Origin: Planococcus sp. MSAK28401
GTDB taxonomy: Bacteria > Bacillota > Bacilli > Bacillales_A > Planococcaceae
Reading direction: 5' to 3'
Assembly (NCBI RefSeq): GCF_018283455.1
Contig: NZ_JAAMTH010000001.1
Coordinates: 743,501 to 807,500, forward strand
Length of the DNA: 64,000 bases
A model generated the notes under the pieces. That model was not told where the DNA came from. It searched no databases and worked only from the letters and a program-made list of their open reading frames with translations. Shown here piece by piece: positions 8,271 to 16,609 of this stretch; position 1 is the first letter of the stretch; each line of letters begins with the position of its first letter. The translations under genes were made by a program, and so were the position numbers.

Positions 8271-8777
8271 TTAGCCAATCGTTTTATCGCTGACCTTACC
8301 GCGGATATTTTGATAGATGCGCAGGCCATCGGATGGATAGCCCGACAATGCGCCGAAAAACCCTGGATATGTAACGGGAATTACGCTCGTGAGAAACAGG
8401 CAGAAATTGACCGCAGCAAACGGATAAGCATATTGAAAGCTTCCTGAAGCACTAATAGACAAGCCATAAGCCAGCGTCCCGGCAATAAGAGAAAACAACG
8501 GGCCGCAAGCATCGACTAAGAGTCTCTGTGCGTTTGATAAGGGAGGGATGTCTTTATAGTTGGAAATTAAACAAAAACCTGATAATCCCAATCCAAGGTA
8601 AAAATGAAACTTGTGGATGCTGAATGCCAACTTATTTTCTTTATGCGGCGTGCCCAGAAAAATATTCGCCTCACCAGATTTTGTCGATAAGACGATCGGT
8701 AGAGCATGTCCGAGTTCGTGGATCAGGATGGAAATCGGCAATAAAATGAAAAAGATAGTCAATAGATCTAATATCAA
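8271..8777 (-). CDS. Small M50-like membrane metalloprotease
   Basis: A 168-residue membrane protein. The first hydrophobic segment ends in ILIHELGHALP, the HExxH zinc-protease motif of site-2 protease and DUF3267-type families. About three more hydrophobic segments follow, and the C-terminal part has GYPSDGLRIYQ, where NPDG-like motifs provide the third zinc ligand. It starts at TTG 8777 behind a strong GGAGGAG with 8-nt spacing. No PDZ domain is present. The substrate is unknown; it could process a membrane-bound regulator or peptide. Monocistronic. Confidence 0.68.
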   Translation of the reverse strand: MILDLLTIFFILLPISILIHELGHALPIVLSTKSGEANIFLGTPHKENKLAFSIHKFHFYLGLGLSGFCLISNYKDIPPLSNAQRLLVDACGPLFSLIAGTLAYGLSISASGSFQYAYPFAAVNFCLFLTSVIPVTYPGFFGALSGYPSDGLRIYQNIRGKVSDKTIG

Positions 8778-8886
8778 TTAGCATTCTCCTCCGCAAAGGA
8801 CCAATTAAATGCTGGCCAATTCGTTTGTCATTATAGTATAAATAAATGAAATAAAAGTCAATTTATCTTTTATTTCCATATTTAAA

Positions 8887-8930
8887 AAAGGAACGCAGTG
8901 CCGGGATACATCCGGTAGCTGCGTTCCTTT
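8887..8930 (-). terminator. Rho-independent terminator of ade
   Basis: AAAGGAACGCAG (8887-8898) pairs with CTGCGTTCCTTT (8919-8930), with an inner CCGG/CCGG stem. A runs on the left become a U tract on the minus strand. It lies after the ade stop, with repeat copy 4 between them. Confidence 0.8.
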
Positions 8931-8938
8931 TTCGCTTA

Positions 8939-9046
8939 AATTGTGTCATGCACAGGGGCAAAAACAGCAACGCCCAACACGGAAATACAGTTATGCCAAC
9001 TTTCTGGAGTGATCATCGGCATTTGAATTGTGTCGTGCACAGGGAC
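8939..9046 (-). repeat. Paired 21-bp repeat element, copy 4
   Basis: On the minus strand, direct copies lie at 9046-9026 and 8959-8939, 87 bp apart, the same spacing as copy 3. The first base coincides with the last base of the ade stop codon. The element ends 9 bp before the ade terminator stem, so it makes up almost the whole predicted 3' UTR. Confidence 0.85.
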
Positions 9047-10773
9047 TACTCTCCCCGCACCACTACCTCGATATGCCGGAAGCTCGCGACATCAAACAAT
9101 CCGCGATCGGTCAGTTTCAGGTGGGGAATGACCGGCAGCGACAGAAACGACAAAGTCAGGAAGGCGTTGAAATGCGTTGGGGCGCCGATCTGCAGGAGGC
9201 CTTGGTCAATTGCCTTGAGCTGATTGTAAACAGCGGGGATAGGTTTATCGGACATCAATCCGGCAATCGGCAACGATAAACTGGCCGAGACTTTGCCGTT
9301 TTGGACCACGGCTAGCCCGCCTTGTAGCTCTTGCAGTGCACGAATTGCCGCCAACATATCCTCATCATTTGTCCCGACCACAATGATGTTATGGGAATCG
9401 TGCGCTACGGTTGTGGCGATGGCGCCGTCTTGGAGGCCCAGCCCTTTGACGATGCCGAGCTCGATATTGCCAGTCGCCCGGTGGCGTTCGATGACGGCGA
9501 TTTTTAAATGATCGCTCGCTGCATCCGAAACAAAGTATCCGCCGGCGACTGGTACTTTTTCAATTAAATGTTCGGTAATCAATTTGTTCGGGTTGATGCC
9601 GATGACATGGGCGCTCGCATTCGTCTCCATCAGAATTTGCAGATTTTCTGTGGACAGTCCGGCAATGCTCACTGTGTCTCGCACAGTTGCCGTTTCGTTA
9701 TCTTCTTGAATGGGTCCTGCGTAGCGGCCGTCTTTCGCCGCCAATTGCCCGCCTTTATAGACTTCCGCAATCGTGAATTCTTCCAAATTATCGAGCATAA
9801 TAAAATCCGCGTCGTATCCGGGAGCGATAGCGCCTTTTTGGTGCAGCCCGAAACATTGGGCAGCGTTCAGCGTCGCCATCGACATGGCGGTGATGGGGTT
9901 GATTCCGGAGCGGATCGCTGTCCGGATATTATGATCGACGCTGCCTTCTTCGATTAGATCATCGAGATGCTTGTCGTCGGTGCAGAATAAGCAGCGATGA
10001 GCGTTTTGTTCGGTCACGCCTTCAAGCAGCGCGTGCAGGTCTTTTGCGACCGAACCTTCGCGCAGCATGACGTACAGGCCGCGTTCGATGCGGGCTGTCA
10101 TTTCGTCTTTCGTTACGCATTCATGATCCGTCAAGATGCCCGCGGTGCCATAGACGTTGATGTCATTGTCGGTGAGGCCTGCTGCGTGGCCGTCGATCTG
10201 CCGGCTCAGCAGTAGTTTATCGAGCATCGCCTCGTCTCCTTGAAGCACCGCGGGGAAATCCATCACTTCCGCCAAACCGAGCACTGAATCGCGACTGGCA
10301 AAAGGCACCAGGTCTTCAGCGGACAGCCGGGCGCCAGCGTTTTCAAAAGGCGTTGCCGGAACGCAGGACGGCAGCATCATTTTAATGTCGAGCATGGCCT
10401 GCTCTGCATCTTTCAACATGAATTCAAGTCCCGCCGTTCCGCTGACATTGGCGATTTCGTGCGGGTCGGTGATGATTGTCGTTACGCCGTGTGGCAGCAC
10501 GACTTGTGAGAACTGTTGCGGCGTCACCATGGACGACTCGATATGGACATGGGCATCGATCAAGCCGGGCGCGATGAATTTTCCGGTGGCATCGATTTCC
10601 TGCACGCCTTCATAGTCTCCGATTCCGACGAACACGCCGTCAGTGATTGCCACATCACCAGCCGTCAAGCTTTTCGTGTAGACATTGACGATGGATGCAT
10701 GGCGAATAACCAAGTCCGCTTTTTTTCGTTTATTTGCAACATCGATTCTATTTTTCAATTGGGCTTTTTTCAT
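9046..10773 (-). CDS. ade: Adenine deaminase
   Basis: Converts adenine to hypoxanthine and ammonia in purine salvage. The 575 residues match the AdeC family in length. The amidohydrolase metal motif is DAHVHIESS (about residues 93-101), followed by TTIITDPHEIANVSG and GLTDNDINVYGTAGILTDHE, typical of this family and not of cytosine or adenosine deaminases. ATG 10773 follows AAAGGAG. Its 3' UTR consists of a paired repeat plus terminator. No purine riboswitch is apparent upstream. Confidence 0.93.
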   Translation of the reverse strand: MKKAQLKNRIDVANKRKKADLVIRHASIVNVYTKSLTAGDVAITDGVFVGIGDYEGVQEIDATGKFIAPGLIDAHVHIESSMVTPQQFSQVVLPHGVTTIITDPHEIANVSGTAGLEFMLKDAEQAMLDIKMMLPSCVPATPFENAGARLSAEDLVPFASRDSVLGLAEVMDFPAVLQGDEAMLDKLLLSRQIDGHAAGLTDNDINVYGTAGILTDHECVTKDEMTARIERGLYVMLREGSVAKDLHALLEGVTEQNAHRCLFCTDDKHLDDLIEEGSVDHNIRTAIRSGINPITAMSMATLNAAQCFGLHQKGAIAPGYDADFIMLDNLEEFTIAEVYKGGQLAAKDGRYAGPIQEDNETATVRDTVSIAGLSTENLQILMETNASAHVIGINPNKLITEHLIEKVPVAGGYFVSDAASDHLKIAVIERHRATGNIELGIVKGLGLQDGAIATTVAHDSHNIIVVGTNDEDMLAAIRALQELQGGLAVVQNGKVSASLSLPIAGLMSDKPIPAVYNQLKAIDQGLLQIGAPTHFNAFLTLSFLSLPVIPHLKLTDRGLFDVASFRHIEVVVRGE

Positions 10774-10889
10774 GGCTACTCATGCTCCTTTGATTGCTCG
10801 GTATCATATTGAACGCGAAATAAGTTTTGCTTTATTCTACAGCAGACTGGTGACAAGACCTAGCGAAAAAGAGAAAAAACTCTGTGGTT

Positions 10890-10975
10890 GTCCCTGTGCA
10901 CGACACAATTTAGAGCACTGAAAACGCGCGGAGAGTGGATGTAGGTATGAAACCGTCCCTGTGCACGACACAATT
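10890..10975 (+). repeat. Paired 21-bp repeat element, copy 5
   Basis: Two identical repeats lie at 10890-10910 and 10955-10975, 65 bp apart, on the plus strand. This is the only pair not directly 3' of a gene: it lies between the divergent ade and response regulator genes. Its spacer resembles copy 6 (GAAAACGCGCGG versus GAAACCGCGCG). The rest of 10774-11133 shows no gene. Confidence 0.85.
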
Positions 10976-11169
10976 CATTCAGATGTCACCTTCTACCGAG
11001 AGTCAGAACTTGGGAACTATCCCAATGCGCTCAAAAGGTGGTAACATATCAACAAGAAAAGGATTCAGAGAATTGCCACGGAGATGGGCAGGTCGAGCGT
11101 GCCAAGCAGAGAGGGATGGCGTAAGGGCTCGGAATGTACCAAAGAGTTTCATATGATGGGGGTAAAATC

Positions 11170-12729
11170 ATGGGAGAAGTGTGCAAGGTCCTGATTGTCG
11201 ACGACGAGATGCTGATCAGGCAGGGGATCATCAATTATATTGCCTGGGAACAGGAAGGCTTTCAAATTGTTGGAGAAGCTTCGAACGGCAAAGAAGCGAT
11301 GGGCTTGATTGCAGAATTTGCACCGCATATCGTCATCACGGACATCGTCATGCCGATCATGGATGGCATCGATTTGGTGAAAGAAGGAAAGATGGAGTTT
11401 CCTGACACCGAATTTATTGTGCTGAGCAGTTTCGAAGACTTCGAATACGTCCGGTCGATGTTCCAGAACGGCGTTGCCGATTATATTTTAAAGCCGAAAC
11501 TCAACGGCCCTGAGCTATTGAAAATATTAAACCGTGTGGTGAACCGCATTCCGGGCCTGCAGCATTGTGTTTCGGCGGCGCAGGCCGAACCAACGACAGA
11601 AGAGATGTTGGAAGGCGTGATTCAAGGCTATCATTTGCCTGTCGAACGGGACGGACTATCCGACATTCTGCCGAACAGCGACTTCGTTTTGGTGGCGATC
11701 CGCGGAAAAAGCGTCGATCCGCTCCAGCTGAAAACGGCTTTGGAGCGCTCCATGCTGGAAGAAATGCCGATTCTCGCCTTGAATTCCAGCGATGCCGATG
11801 CGCTGTTGCTGCTGAATTTCCATCCGCATCAACTGGATACCATTAAACAAGCCATCAAACAGCAGGCGGCTCGCTTGCCAGAGGCCGCATGGATGATGTG
11901 CGAGCCGGTCGATGCCATCGAAGGTTTAAAGAAAGCGCACGATGAAGGCTGCGCGAAGATGAAGAAATATGCATTTTATTTGCCGGAAGACAAGCTGTTC
12001 ATCTTTGGTGAATTGCCTCAGGAAAATGAAAAACAAGCGACTTTCGATTTGAATCATTTTATCGAGATGTTCAAGGACCGGCTGTTCAATGCAGCGTTCA
12101 CTTACCTGGAAAACCATGTGGACTATTTGTCTGGGCGCTACAACAATGACAGCTTTGAGTTCAAGTCGTTTTTGGGCAATATCGTCTTCAACATCGTCGT
12201 ATTATTGGATGCCATGAAATACGACACCGAAGAGCTCGAACAGAAAAAATACAGCTATTTCTCGACAATCAACGAAGCTGCCGATATCAATGAAGCTTTA
12301 GGCTTGCTCCGTGAGTTCCTCGAAGAAACAAAGGAAATTATCCATTTGGGGGATAAAGCGAGCGAATCCAATAACCTTGATAAGATCCTTGAATATATCG
12401 AACTTCATTACACCGAGCCGCTGCGTTTGTCGGAAATCGCCAACCATTTCCACTTTAATGCGTCGTACTTGTCGTCTTATTTCAGTACGCACCATAAAGA
12501 AGGCTTCAGCGAATACTTGAACCGTGTGCGCATCAAGAAATCGATGGAATTATTGGAAAACAGCACGGTATCCATCTCTAATATCAGCGGCATGGTCGGT
12601 TATTCGGAGCACAGCTATTATTGCAAAGTGTTTAAGCGCATAACCGGGATGTCTCCAGGCAGCTATCGAAAGGAGCTCCAAGCCCGCAATGAACATGAAG
12701 AAAAAGGCCTTTCGCATCTTAAGAAATAA
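11170..12729 (+). CDS. YesN-type response regulator with AraC DNA-binding domain
   Basis: A cytosolic activator of 519 residues. The receiver domain (about 5-125) has phosphoacceptor Asp58 in VITDIVMPIMDG and Lys in YILKPK. A variable middle region follows, and an AraC-type double helix-turn-helix occupies about 415-515 (LSEIANHFHFNASYLSSYF and ISGMVGYSEHSYYCKVFKRITG). ATG 11170 with GGGGG 7 nt upstream puts the start right at the receiver; an in-frame ATG at 11134 also has a possible RBS. It overlaps the kinase gene by 41 bp. Position implies control of the galactoside importer and glycosidase genes downstream. Confidence 0.9.
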   Translation: MGEVCKVLIVDDEMLIRQGIINYIAWEQEGFQIVGEASNGKEAMGLIAEFAPHIVITDIVMPIMDGIDLVKEGKMEFPDTEFIVLSSFEDFEYVRSMFQNGVADYILKPKLNGPELLKILNRVVNRIPGLQHCVSAAQAEPTTEEMLEGVIQGYHLPVERDGLSDILPNSDFVLVAIRGKSVDPLQLKTALERSMLEEMPILALNSSDADALLLLNFHPHQLDTIKQAIKQQAARLPEAAWMMCEPVDAIEGLKKAHDEGCAKMKKYAFYLPEDKLFIFGELPQENEKQATFDLNHFIEMFKDRLFNAAFTYLENHVDYLSGRYNNDSFEFKSFLGNIVFNIVVLLDAMKYDTEELEQKKYSYFSTINEAADINEALGLLREFLEETKEIIHLGDKASESNNLDKILEYIELHYTEPLRLSEIANHFHFNASYLSSYFSTHHKEGFSEYLNRVRIKKSMELLENSTVSISNISGMVGYSEHSYYCKVFKRITGMSPGSYRKELQARNEHEEKGLSHLKK

Positions 12730-14467
12730 CAGCTTGTTCATCAAAATGTTCCTGATCATGGTCATCAGCATCGTGGCGGTTTCCTTATTGATCACGTTCA
12801 GTTCGATCCGCATGTCGTCCGATTTGTTCATGGACACTTTCAGCATTTCGAACACGAAAGCTTTGGAACAGATCGAAAACGAGTTCGAAGACTATAGCTT
12901 TGCGATCGTTGCGGCCACGAATGAAGTACAAAACAACGGCACGATTAAACGGGTGCTGACACAAACGGACGCCACTACTTTGGAAACCTATAGCTCTTAT
13001 CACGATATCAGTGAGCAGATCGAGCGCATTTATCGGACCGTCGAGTCGTATGATGCCAATATGATCGTGCTCGGCAACAACGAGCGCTTGTATAATGTGA
13101 ACTACACAAATTGGCCGGTGTCGTGGGAAGCGTTGCGCAACCACCCGATTTCGCAGTACACGATTAATCGGCCTAACCGGATAATCTATCAGTTTATACC
13201 GTCCACATCGTTCGCAGATGAGCCGATGATTGTCGCGACAAAAGCATTGATGGAGCGATCGACCGGCGAGATTTACGGCGTCTTATACTTCCCAATCCGC
13301 GAAGCGCAGCTCAAGCAATTTTACGAAGGCTATACGAGCGAAGAAAACGAAGTCATGCTGGTCGATGCTGAAGGGAAAATCGTTTCTGGCAATCAAGAGG
13401 CGATGATCGGCCAAGAAGCGCCCGAGTTGATGGCCCTCGCAAAAGAAGTGGACGATGAGGGGCTGGAATACAAAGACGTCGAAGTGTTCGGCAAGGATTA
13501 TATGCTGATGGCGCAATACTTGCCGACTTATAATATGTATTTGGTTAATCTTGTCGACAAAGACGCGGTGCTCGCCAACCTCATCAATACGAGGGAAATC
13601 CTGCTGATCAGCCTTGGCATCGTGTTGCTCGCGGTCATCGTCGTGTTTATCATTTCGCGGCGCATGACCAATTCGATCAGCCGCCTGGTCAAGCAAATCT
13701 CGACCATGGCAAAACACGATTTCAACGTGCCGGTTGCAGAAACCGGTGGCTACGAAGCGAAGAAAATCGCCAATGCCTTCAACGCCATGCTCAATGAATT
13801 ACAGGAATACGTGGATTTGGCGATACAGGCCCAGCAAAAGCAGCGCAGCGCTGAATTGATGGCGCTGCAGCACCAGATCAATCCGCATTTTATCTATAAC
13901 ACCTTGGCGTCGATCAAGTTCATGATCCAGCAAGGCAAAAAAGAGCAAGCGACCGATATGATCCACGCCTTGATTGCGCTGCTGCAAAATGCGCTCAGCA
14001 ATGTCGAACAGACCATTACCGTGGAGCAGGAAATAGCGGATTTGAAAAACTATGTGTTGATCAACCAATCGCGTTACGGCGATGGCATCAAAGTGAATTT
14101 CTTCATTTCGCCGGATTGCCTGGATTGCCAATTGCCGAAATTGATCCTGCAGCCCTTTATCGAAAATGCGTTTTTCCATGCCTTCAATGAGAAAAAACAA
14201 GGCTTTGTGCAAATTCTAGTGGCTCAAAAAGGCGACAATTTGTTGTGCGAAATCGTCGATAACGGCGATGGCATGGAAATCAAAGGCGACCACACGAAAG
14301 AAGATATCAAGGAAAAACGCCACCTGTTCAGCGGCATCGGCATCCGCAATGTCCACGAACGCATCCAGATGCTTTACGGCGAACAATACGGCGTAGACAT
14401 CTCAAGCGTCAAAGGCGAAGGCACCAAAGTCAAAGTGGAATTGCCGCTTCAGAAAGTCATGGTGTAA
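12689..14467 (+). CDS. YesM-type sensor histidine kinase
   Basis: A membrane sensor of 592 residues. TM1 lies about 14-36, the extracellular sensing (Cache-like) region about 40-295, and TM2 about 298-318. HAMP follows (about 320-375), then a His_kinase domain with phosphoacceptor His400 in QINPHFIYNT, and a HATPase domain with FIENAFFHAF and GIGIRNVHERI. This layout is standard for kinases sensing extracellular sugars or their binding proteins. Its start lies inside the regulator gene, AAAGGAG being 13 nt upstream. Together they form a two-component system, probably for galactosides. Confidence 0.92.
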   Translation: MNMKKKAFRILRNNSLFIKMFLIMVISIVAVSLLITFSSIRMSSDLFMDTFSISNTKALEQIENEFEDYSFAIVAATNEVQNNGTIKRVLTQTDATTLETYSSYHDISEQIERIYRTVESYDANMIVLGNNERLYNVNYTNWPVSWEALRNHPISQYTINRPNRIIYQFIPSTSFADEPMIVATKALMERSTGEIYGVLYFPIREAQLKQFYEGYTSEENEVMLVDAEGKIVSGNQEAMIGQEAPELMALAKEVDDEGLEYKDVEVFGKDYMLMAQYLPTYNMYLVNLVDKDAVLANLINTREILLISLGIVLLAVIVVFIISRRMTNSISRLVKQISTMAKHDFNVPVAETGGYEAKKIANAFNAMLNELQEYVDLAIQAQQKQRSAELMALQHQINPHFIYNTLASIKFMIQQGKKEQATDMIHALIALLQNALSNVEQTITVEQEIADLKNYVLINQSRYGDGIKVNFFISPDCLDCQLPKLILQPFIENAFFHAFNEKKQGFVQILVAQKGDNLLCEIVDNGDGMEIKGDHTKEDIKEKRHLFSGIGIRNVHERIQMLYGEQYGVDISSVKGEGTKVKVELPLQKVMV

Positions 14468-14519
14468 GTTGAATGAATTTTTTAGATTTCTTTATAAGCG
14501 ATATTCCCCAAAACAGCTG

Positions 14520-14965
14520 AAAAGCTTTGCTCTACTCTCACTCTGTTCGAGCATCGCAAACGAATTGGCTCAGCTCCGCTTCACTAATTCGCTTCCTGGG
14601 GGCTTGCGCTGAACTAATTCGGGCTAAACGCCCGAATGGATTTCAGCACTTCGTCGAAACGGAGTTGGAAAGCCACCTCCGTTTCTGCTCCCCAAGGAGT
14701 CTGCGCTATTTTGCTACATATCTATTCAATAGTTCATCCGAAAGAGCGGAAGGTGGCGAAGAGCAAAGAGGTGCTCCTACATCGCTGCGCTGCTGCGTCG
14801 CAAACGAATCCTGCCAAGCACGATTCGCTTCCTGCGGAAATAGCACGAGCTGAAGACCCTGGACTGAGCGTAAGCGAGGGAAGCGGCTGAAGCCGTGTCC
14901 TGGCAGCTGGCATCGCGACGTCCTGTCACGCCAGCTGCATGATCCACACCCTGTGGACCGGAAAG
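14520..14965. repeat. Composite intergenic hairpin-repeat region, no gene
   Basis: Between the kinase and the binding-protein gene lie about 450 bp that look like stacked, decayed intergenic repeats. GCAAACGAAT...ATTCGCTTCCTG occurs twice (near 14556 and 14800), AAACGGAGT/ACCTCCGTTT forms a hairpin near 14660, and CAGCTGGC/GCCAGCTG near 14905-14938. The right end has the AGCG...GGAAAGCG pattern seen in Bacillaceae intergenic elements. Short open frames across it have low-complexity, Arg/Ser-rich translations and no RBS. Confidence 0.5.
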
Positions 14966-15114
14966 CGCCCACCTGAAGCGATTTTAAAATTCTATTTTTC
15001 TATCTCTGATTTATTTGTTCACCAAAAGCCAACGAAATTCCAAGAACCTAATAATAGTACAAGAAAAAAGAGAGAAAATTGAAATGTCTAAAAATTTTCG
15101 AATAGAACACCTAA

Positions 15115-15141
15115 AGATTGTGCTAACAATCTTTTTTTTTT
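15115..15141 (+). terminator. Compact hairpin plus T tract before the ABC operon
   Basis: AGATTGT (15115-15121) pairs perfectly with ACAATCT (15126-15132) around GCTA, followed by ten T. It has the form of an intrinsic terminator just upstream of the likely -10 box TATACT (15148-15153). It may insulate the operon from read-through, or act as an attenuator if a start lies further upstream. Confidence 0.55.
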
Positions 15142-15168
15142 GGCCGCTATACTGTTTACAAGGCGAAA

Positions 15169-15183
15169 AGTTAAGCGCTTACA
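15169..15183 (+). promoter_or_regulatory. cre-like box before the galactoside ABC operon
   Basis: AGTTAAGCGCTTACA matches the cre consensus at 13 of 15 positions and contains the palindrome TAAGCGCTTA. It lies between a possible -10 (TATACT, 15148-15153, without a good -35, as expected for an activator-dependent promoter) and ATG 15200. This position suits CcpA roadblock repression. Confidence 0.6.
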
Positions 15184-15199
15184 AAAAGGGGGATTTCAA

Positions 15200-16498
15200 A
15201 TGAAGAAGTTTAATCTTATGTTTTTGGCGGCAGCGAGCATGGCCGCGTTAGCAGCTTGTTCTTCTGGGGATGAAGAGGCGAGCGGTGGCAGTGGATCAGA
15301 AGGTTCAGCTGACGTAGACGAGATTACAGCATGGGCTTGGGATCCAGCTTTCAACATTGCAGCTCTTGAAAACGCAAAAGAAGCGTACAATGGCGACGGC
15401 GATTACGAAGTGAACATCATTGAAAATGCACAAGACGATATTATCCAAAAACTCAATACGGGGCTCAGCTCAGGGACAACAAACGGCATGCCGAACATTG
15501 TCTTGATTGAAGATTACCGTGCACAAAGCTTCCTACAAGCTTATCCGGATGCTTTCCATCCATTGACGGACGTCATCAATTCTGACGACTTCGCAGATTA
15601 TAAAATTGCTACAACCAGCTATGACGGCGAGCAATACGGATTGCCGTTCGATTCAGGCGTAGCAGCACTCTACGTCCGTACAGACTATTTGGAAGAAGCC
15701 GGCTACTCAGTTGAAGACGTAACTGACATCACATGGCAGGAATACATCGAAATCGGGAAAGACGTCAAAGAAGCAACAGGCAAGAACATGCTGACTTTGG
15801 ATCCGAACGATTTGGCGCAAGTGCGCATGATGATCCAGACAAACGGATCTTGGTATGTGGAAGAAGATGGTTCGACACCGAACATTGCAGGAAACGAAAC
15901 ACTTGAAGCCGGTTTTGAAACATACAAAGAAATGATGGATGCGGACATCGCGAAAATCGTTTCTGACTGGAGCCAATTTGTCGGCGCCTTCAACAGCGGC
16001 GAAGTAGCGAGTGTGCCAACAGGAAACTGGATCACGCCAAGCGTCAAGCAAGCAGCTGACCAATCCGGTAACTGGGCAGTTGTTCCAATGCCTCGCTTGG
16101 ATATGGAAGGCGCGGTTAACTCGTCCAACCTAGGCGGCAGCTCATGGTATGTGTTGAATGTGGACGGCAAAGAACAAGCAGCAGACTTCCTCTTGAACAC
16201 ATTCGGTTCAAATCCTGATTTGTATCAAACGCTTGTAGAAGACATCGGCGCTCTTGGGACTTACTCACCGGCAGCTGAAGGGGATGCATACGCAGTGGAA
16301 GATGAATTCTTCGGCGGACAGCAGCTCATCACAGATCTTTCTACATGGACAGACGAAATTCCAGCAGTTAACTATGGCCTTCACACGTACGCGATTGAAG
16401 ATATCCTGGTGACTGGAATGCAAGATTATTTGAACGGCGCAGAACTGGATACAGTACTTGAAAATGTCCAAGGGCAAGCTGAAGCACAACTCAAATAA
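15200..16498 (+). CDS. ABC sugar transporter, solute-binding lipoprotein
   Basis: The extracytoplasmic binding component of a carbohydrate ABC importer, 432 residues. An N-terminal lipoprotein signal ends in the lipobox LAAC at Cys19, followed by a Ser/Gly/Glu linker. The rest is a family 1 extracellular binding fold. ATG 15200 is preceded by AAAAAGGGGGA. Two permease genes follow after an intercistronic hairpin, and glycosidases for alpha- and beta-galactosides lie beyond, so galacto-oligosaccharides are the likely ligand. Exact specificity is not visible. Confidence 0.9.
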   Translation: MKKFNLMFLAAASMAALAACSSGDEEASGGSGSEGSADVDEITAWAWDPAFNIAALENAKEAYNGDGDYEVNIIENAQDDIIQKLNTGLSSGTTNGMPNIVLIEDYRAQSFLQAYPDAFHPLTDVINSDDFADYKIATTSYDGEQYGLPFDSGVAALYVRTDYLEEAGYSVEDVTDITWQEYIEIGKDVKEATGKNMLTLDPNDLAQVRMMIQTNGSWYVEEDGSTPNIAGNETLEAGFETYKEMMDADIAKIVSDWSQFVGAFNSGEVASVPTGNWITPSVKQAADQSGNWAVVPMPRLDMEGAVNSSNLGGSSWYVLNVDGKEQAADFLLNTFGSNPDLYQTLVEDIGALGTYSPAAEGDAYAVEDEFFGGQQLITDLSTWTDEIPAVNYGLHTYAIEDILVTGMQDYLNGAELDTVLENVQGQAEAQLK

Positions 16499-16518
16499 TT
16501 GATCGGAAATAAATGAAG

Positions 16519-16591
16519 CCTTGAGTTGACGCCGACGAACTGGTAGAAGTGCTTTATCACTTACCAGTTGGGCACAGCTCAAGGTTTTTTT
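16519..16591 (+). terminator. Intercistronic terminator/attenuator after the binding protein gene
   Basis: CCTTGAG (16519-16525) pairs with CTCAAGG (16578-16584) before seven T. An inner AACTGGTA (16539-16546) / TACCAGTT (16562-16569) hairpin is nested inside. Partial termination here would leave the binding protein more abundant than the permeases, as is common in such operons. Confidence 0.7.
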
Positions 16592-16609
16592 ATAGGAGGA
16601 ATGAAAAGC

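Noticed and set aside
1029..9046. Repeated 21-bp units could be a degenerate CRISPR array
   Set aside because: The repeats occur only two at a time, spacers vary from 44 to 66 bp, the pairs are scattered over 31 kb in both orientations, and no cas gene is present.
8948..9279. Plus-strand open frames at the 3' end of ade
   Set aside because: They run through repeat element copy 4 and the antisense of ade, with no RBS.
10774..10889. Possible purine riboswitch upstream of ade
   Set aside because: The conserved three-way-junction core was not found in the leader, and the predicted 5' UTR is short.
14527..14853. Plus-strand open frame of 108 codons in the kinase-importer gap
   Set aside because: The translation is low complexity (Ser/Arg/Cys rich), starts without an RBS and lies in hairpin repeats.
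16568..16609. Upstream extension of the MalF-type permease start
   Set aside because: The added residues come from the intercistronic hairpin; the RBS at 16594-16600 fixes the start at 16610.
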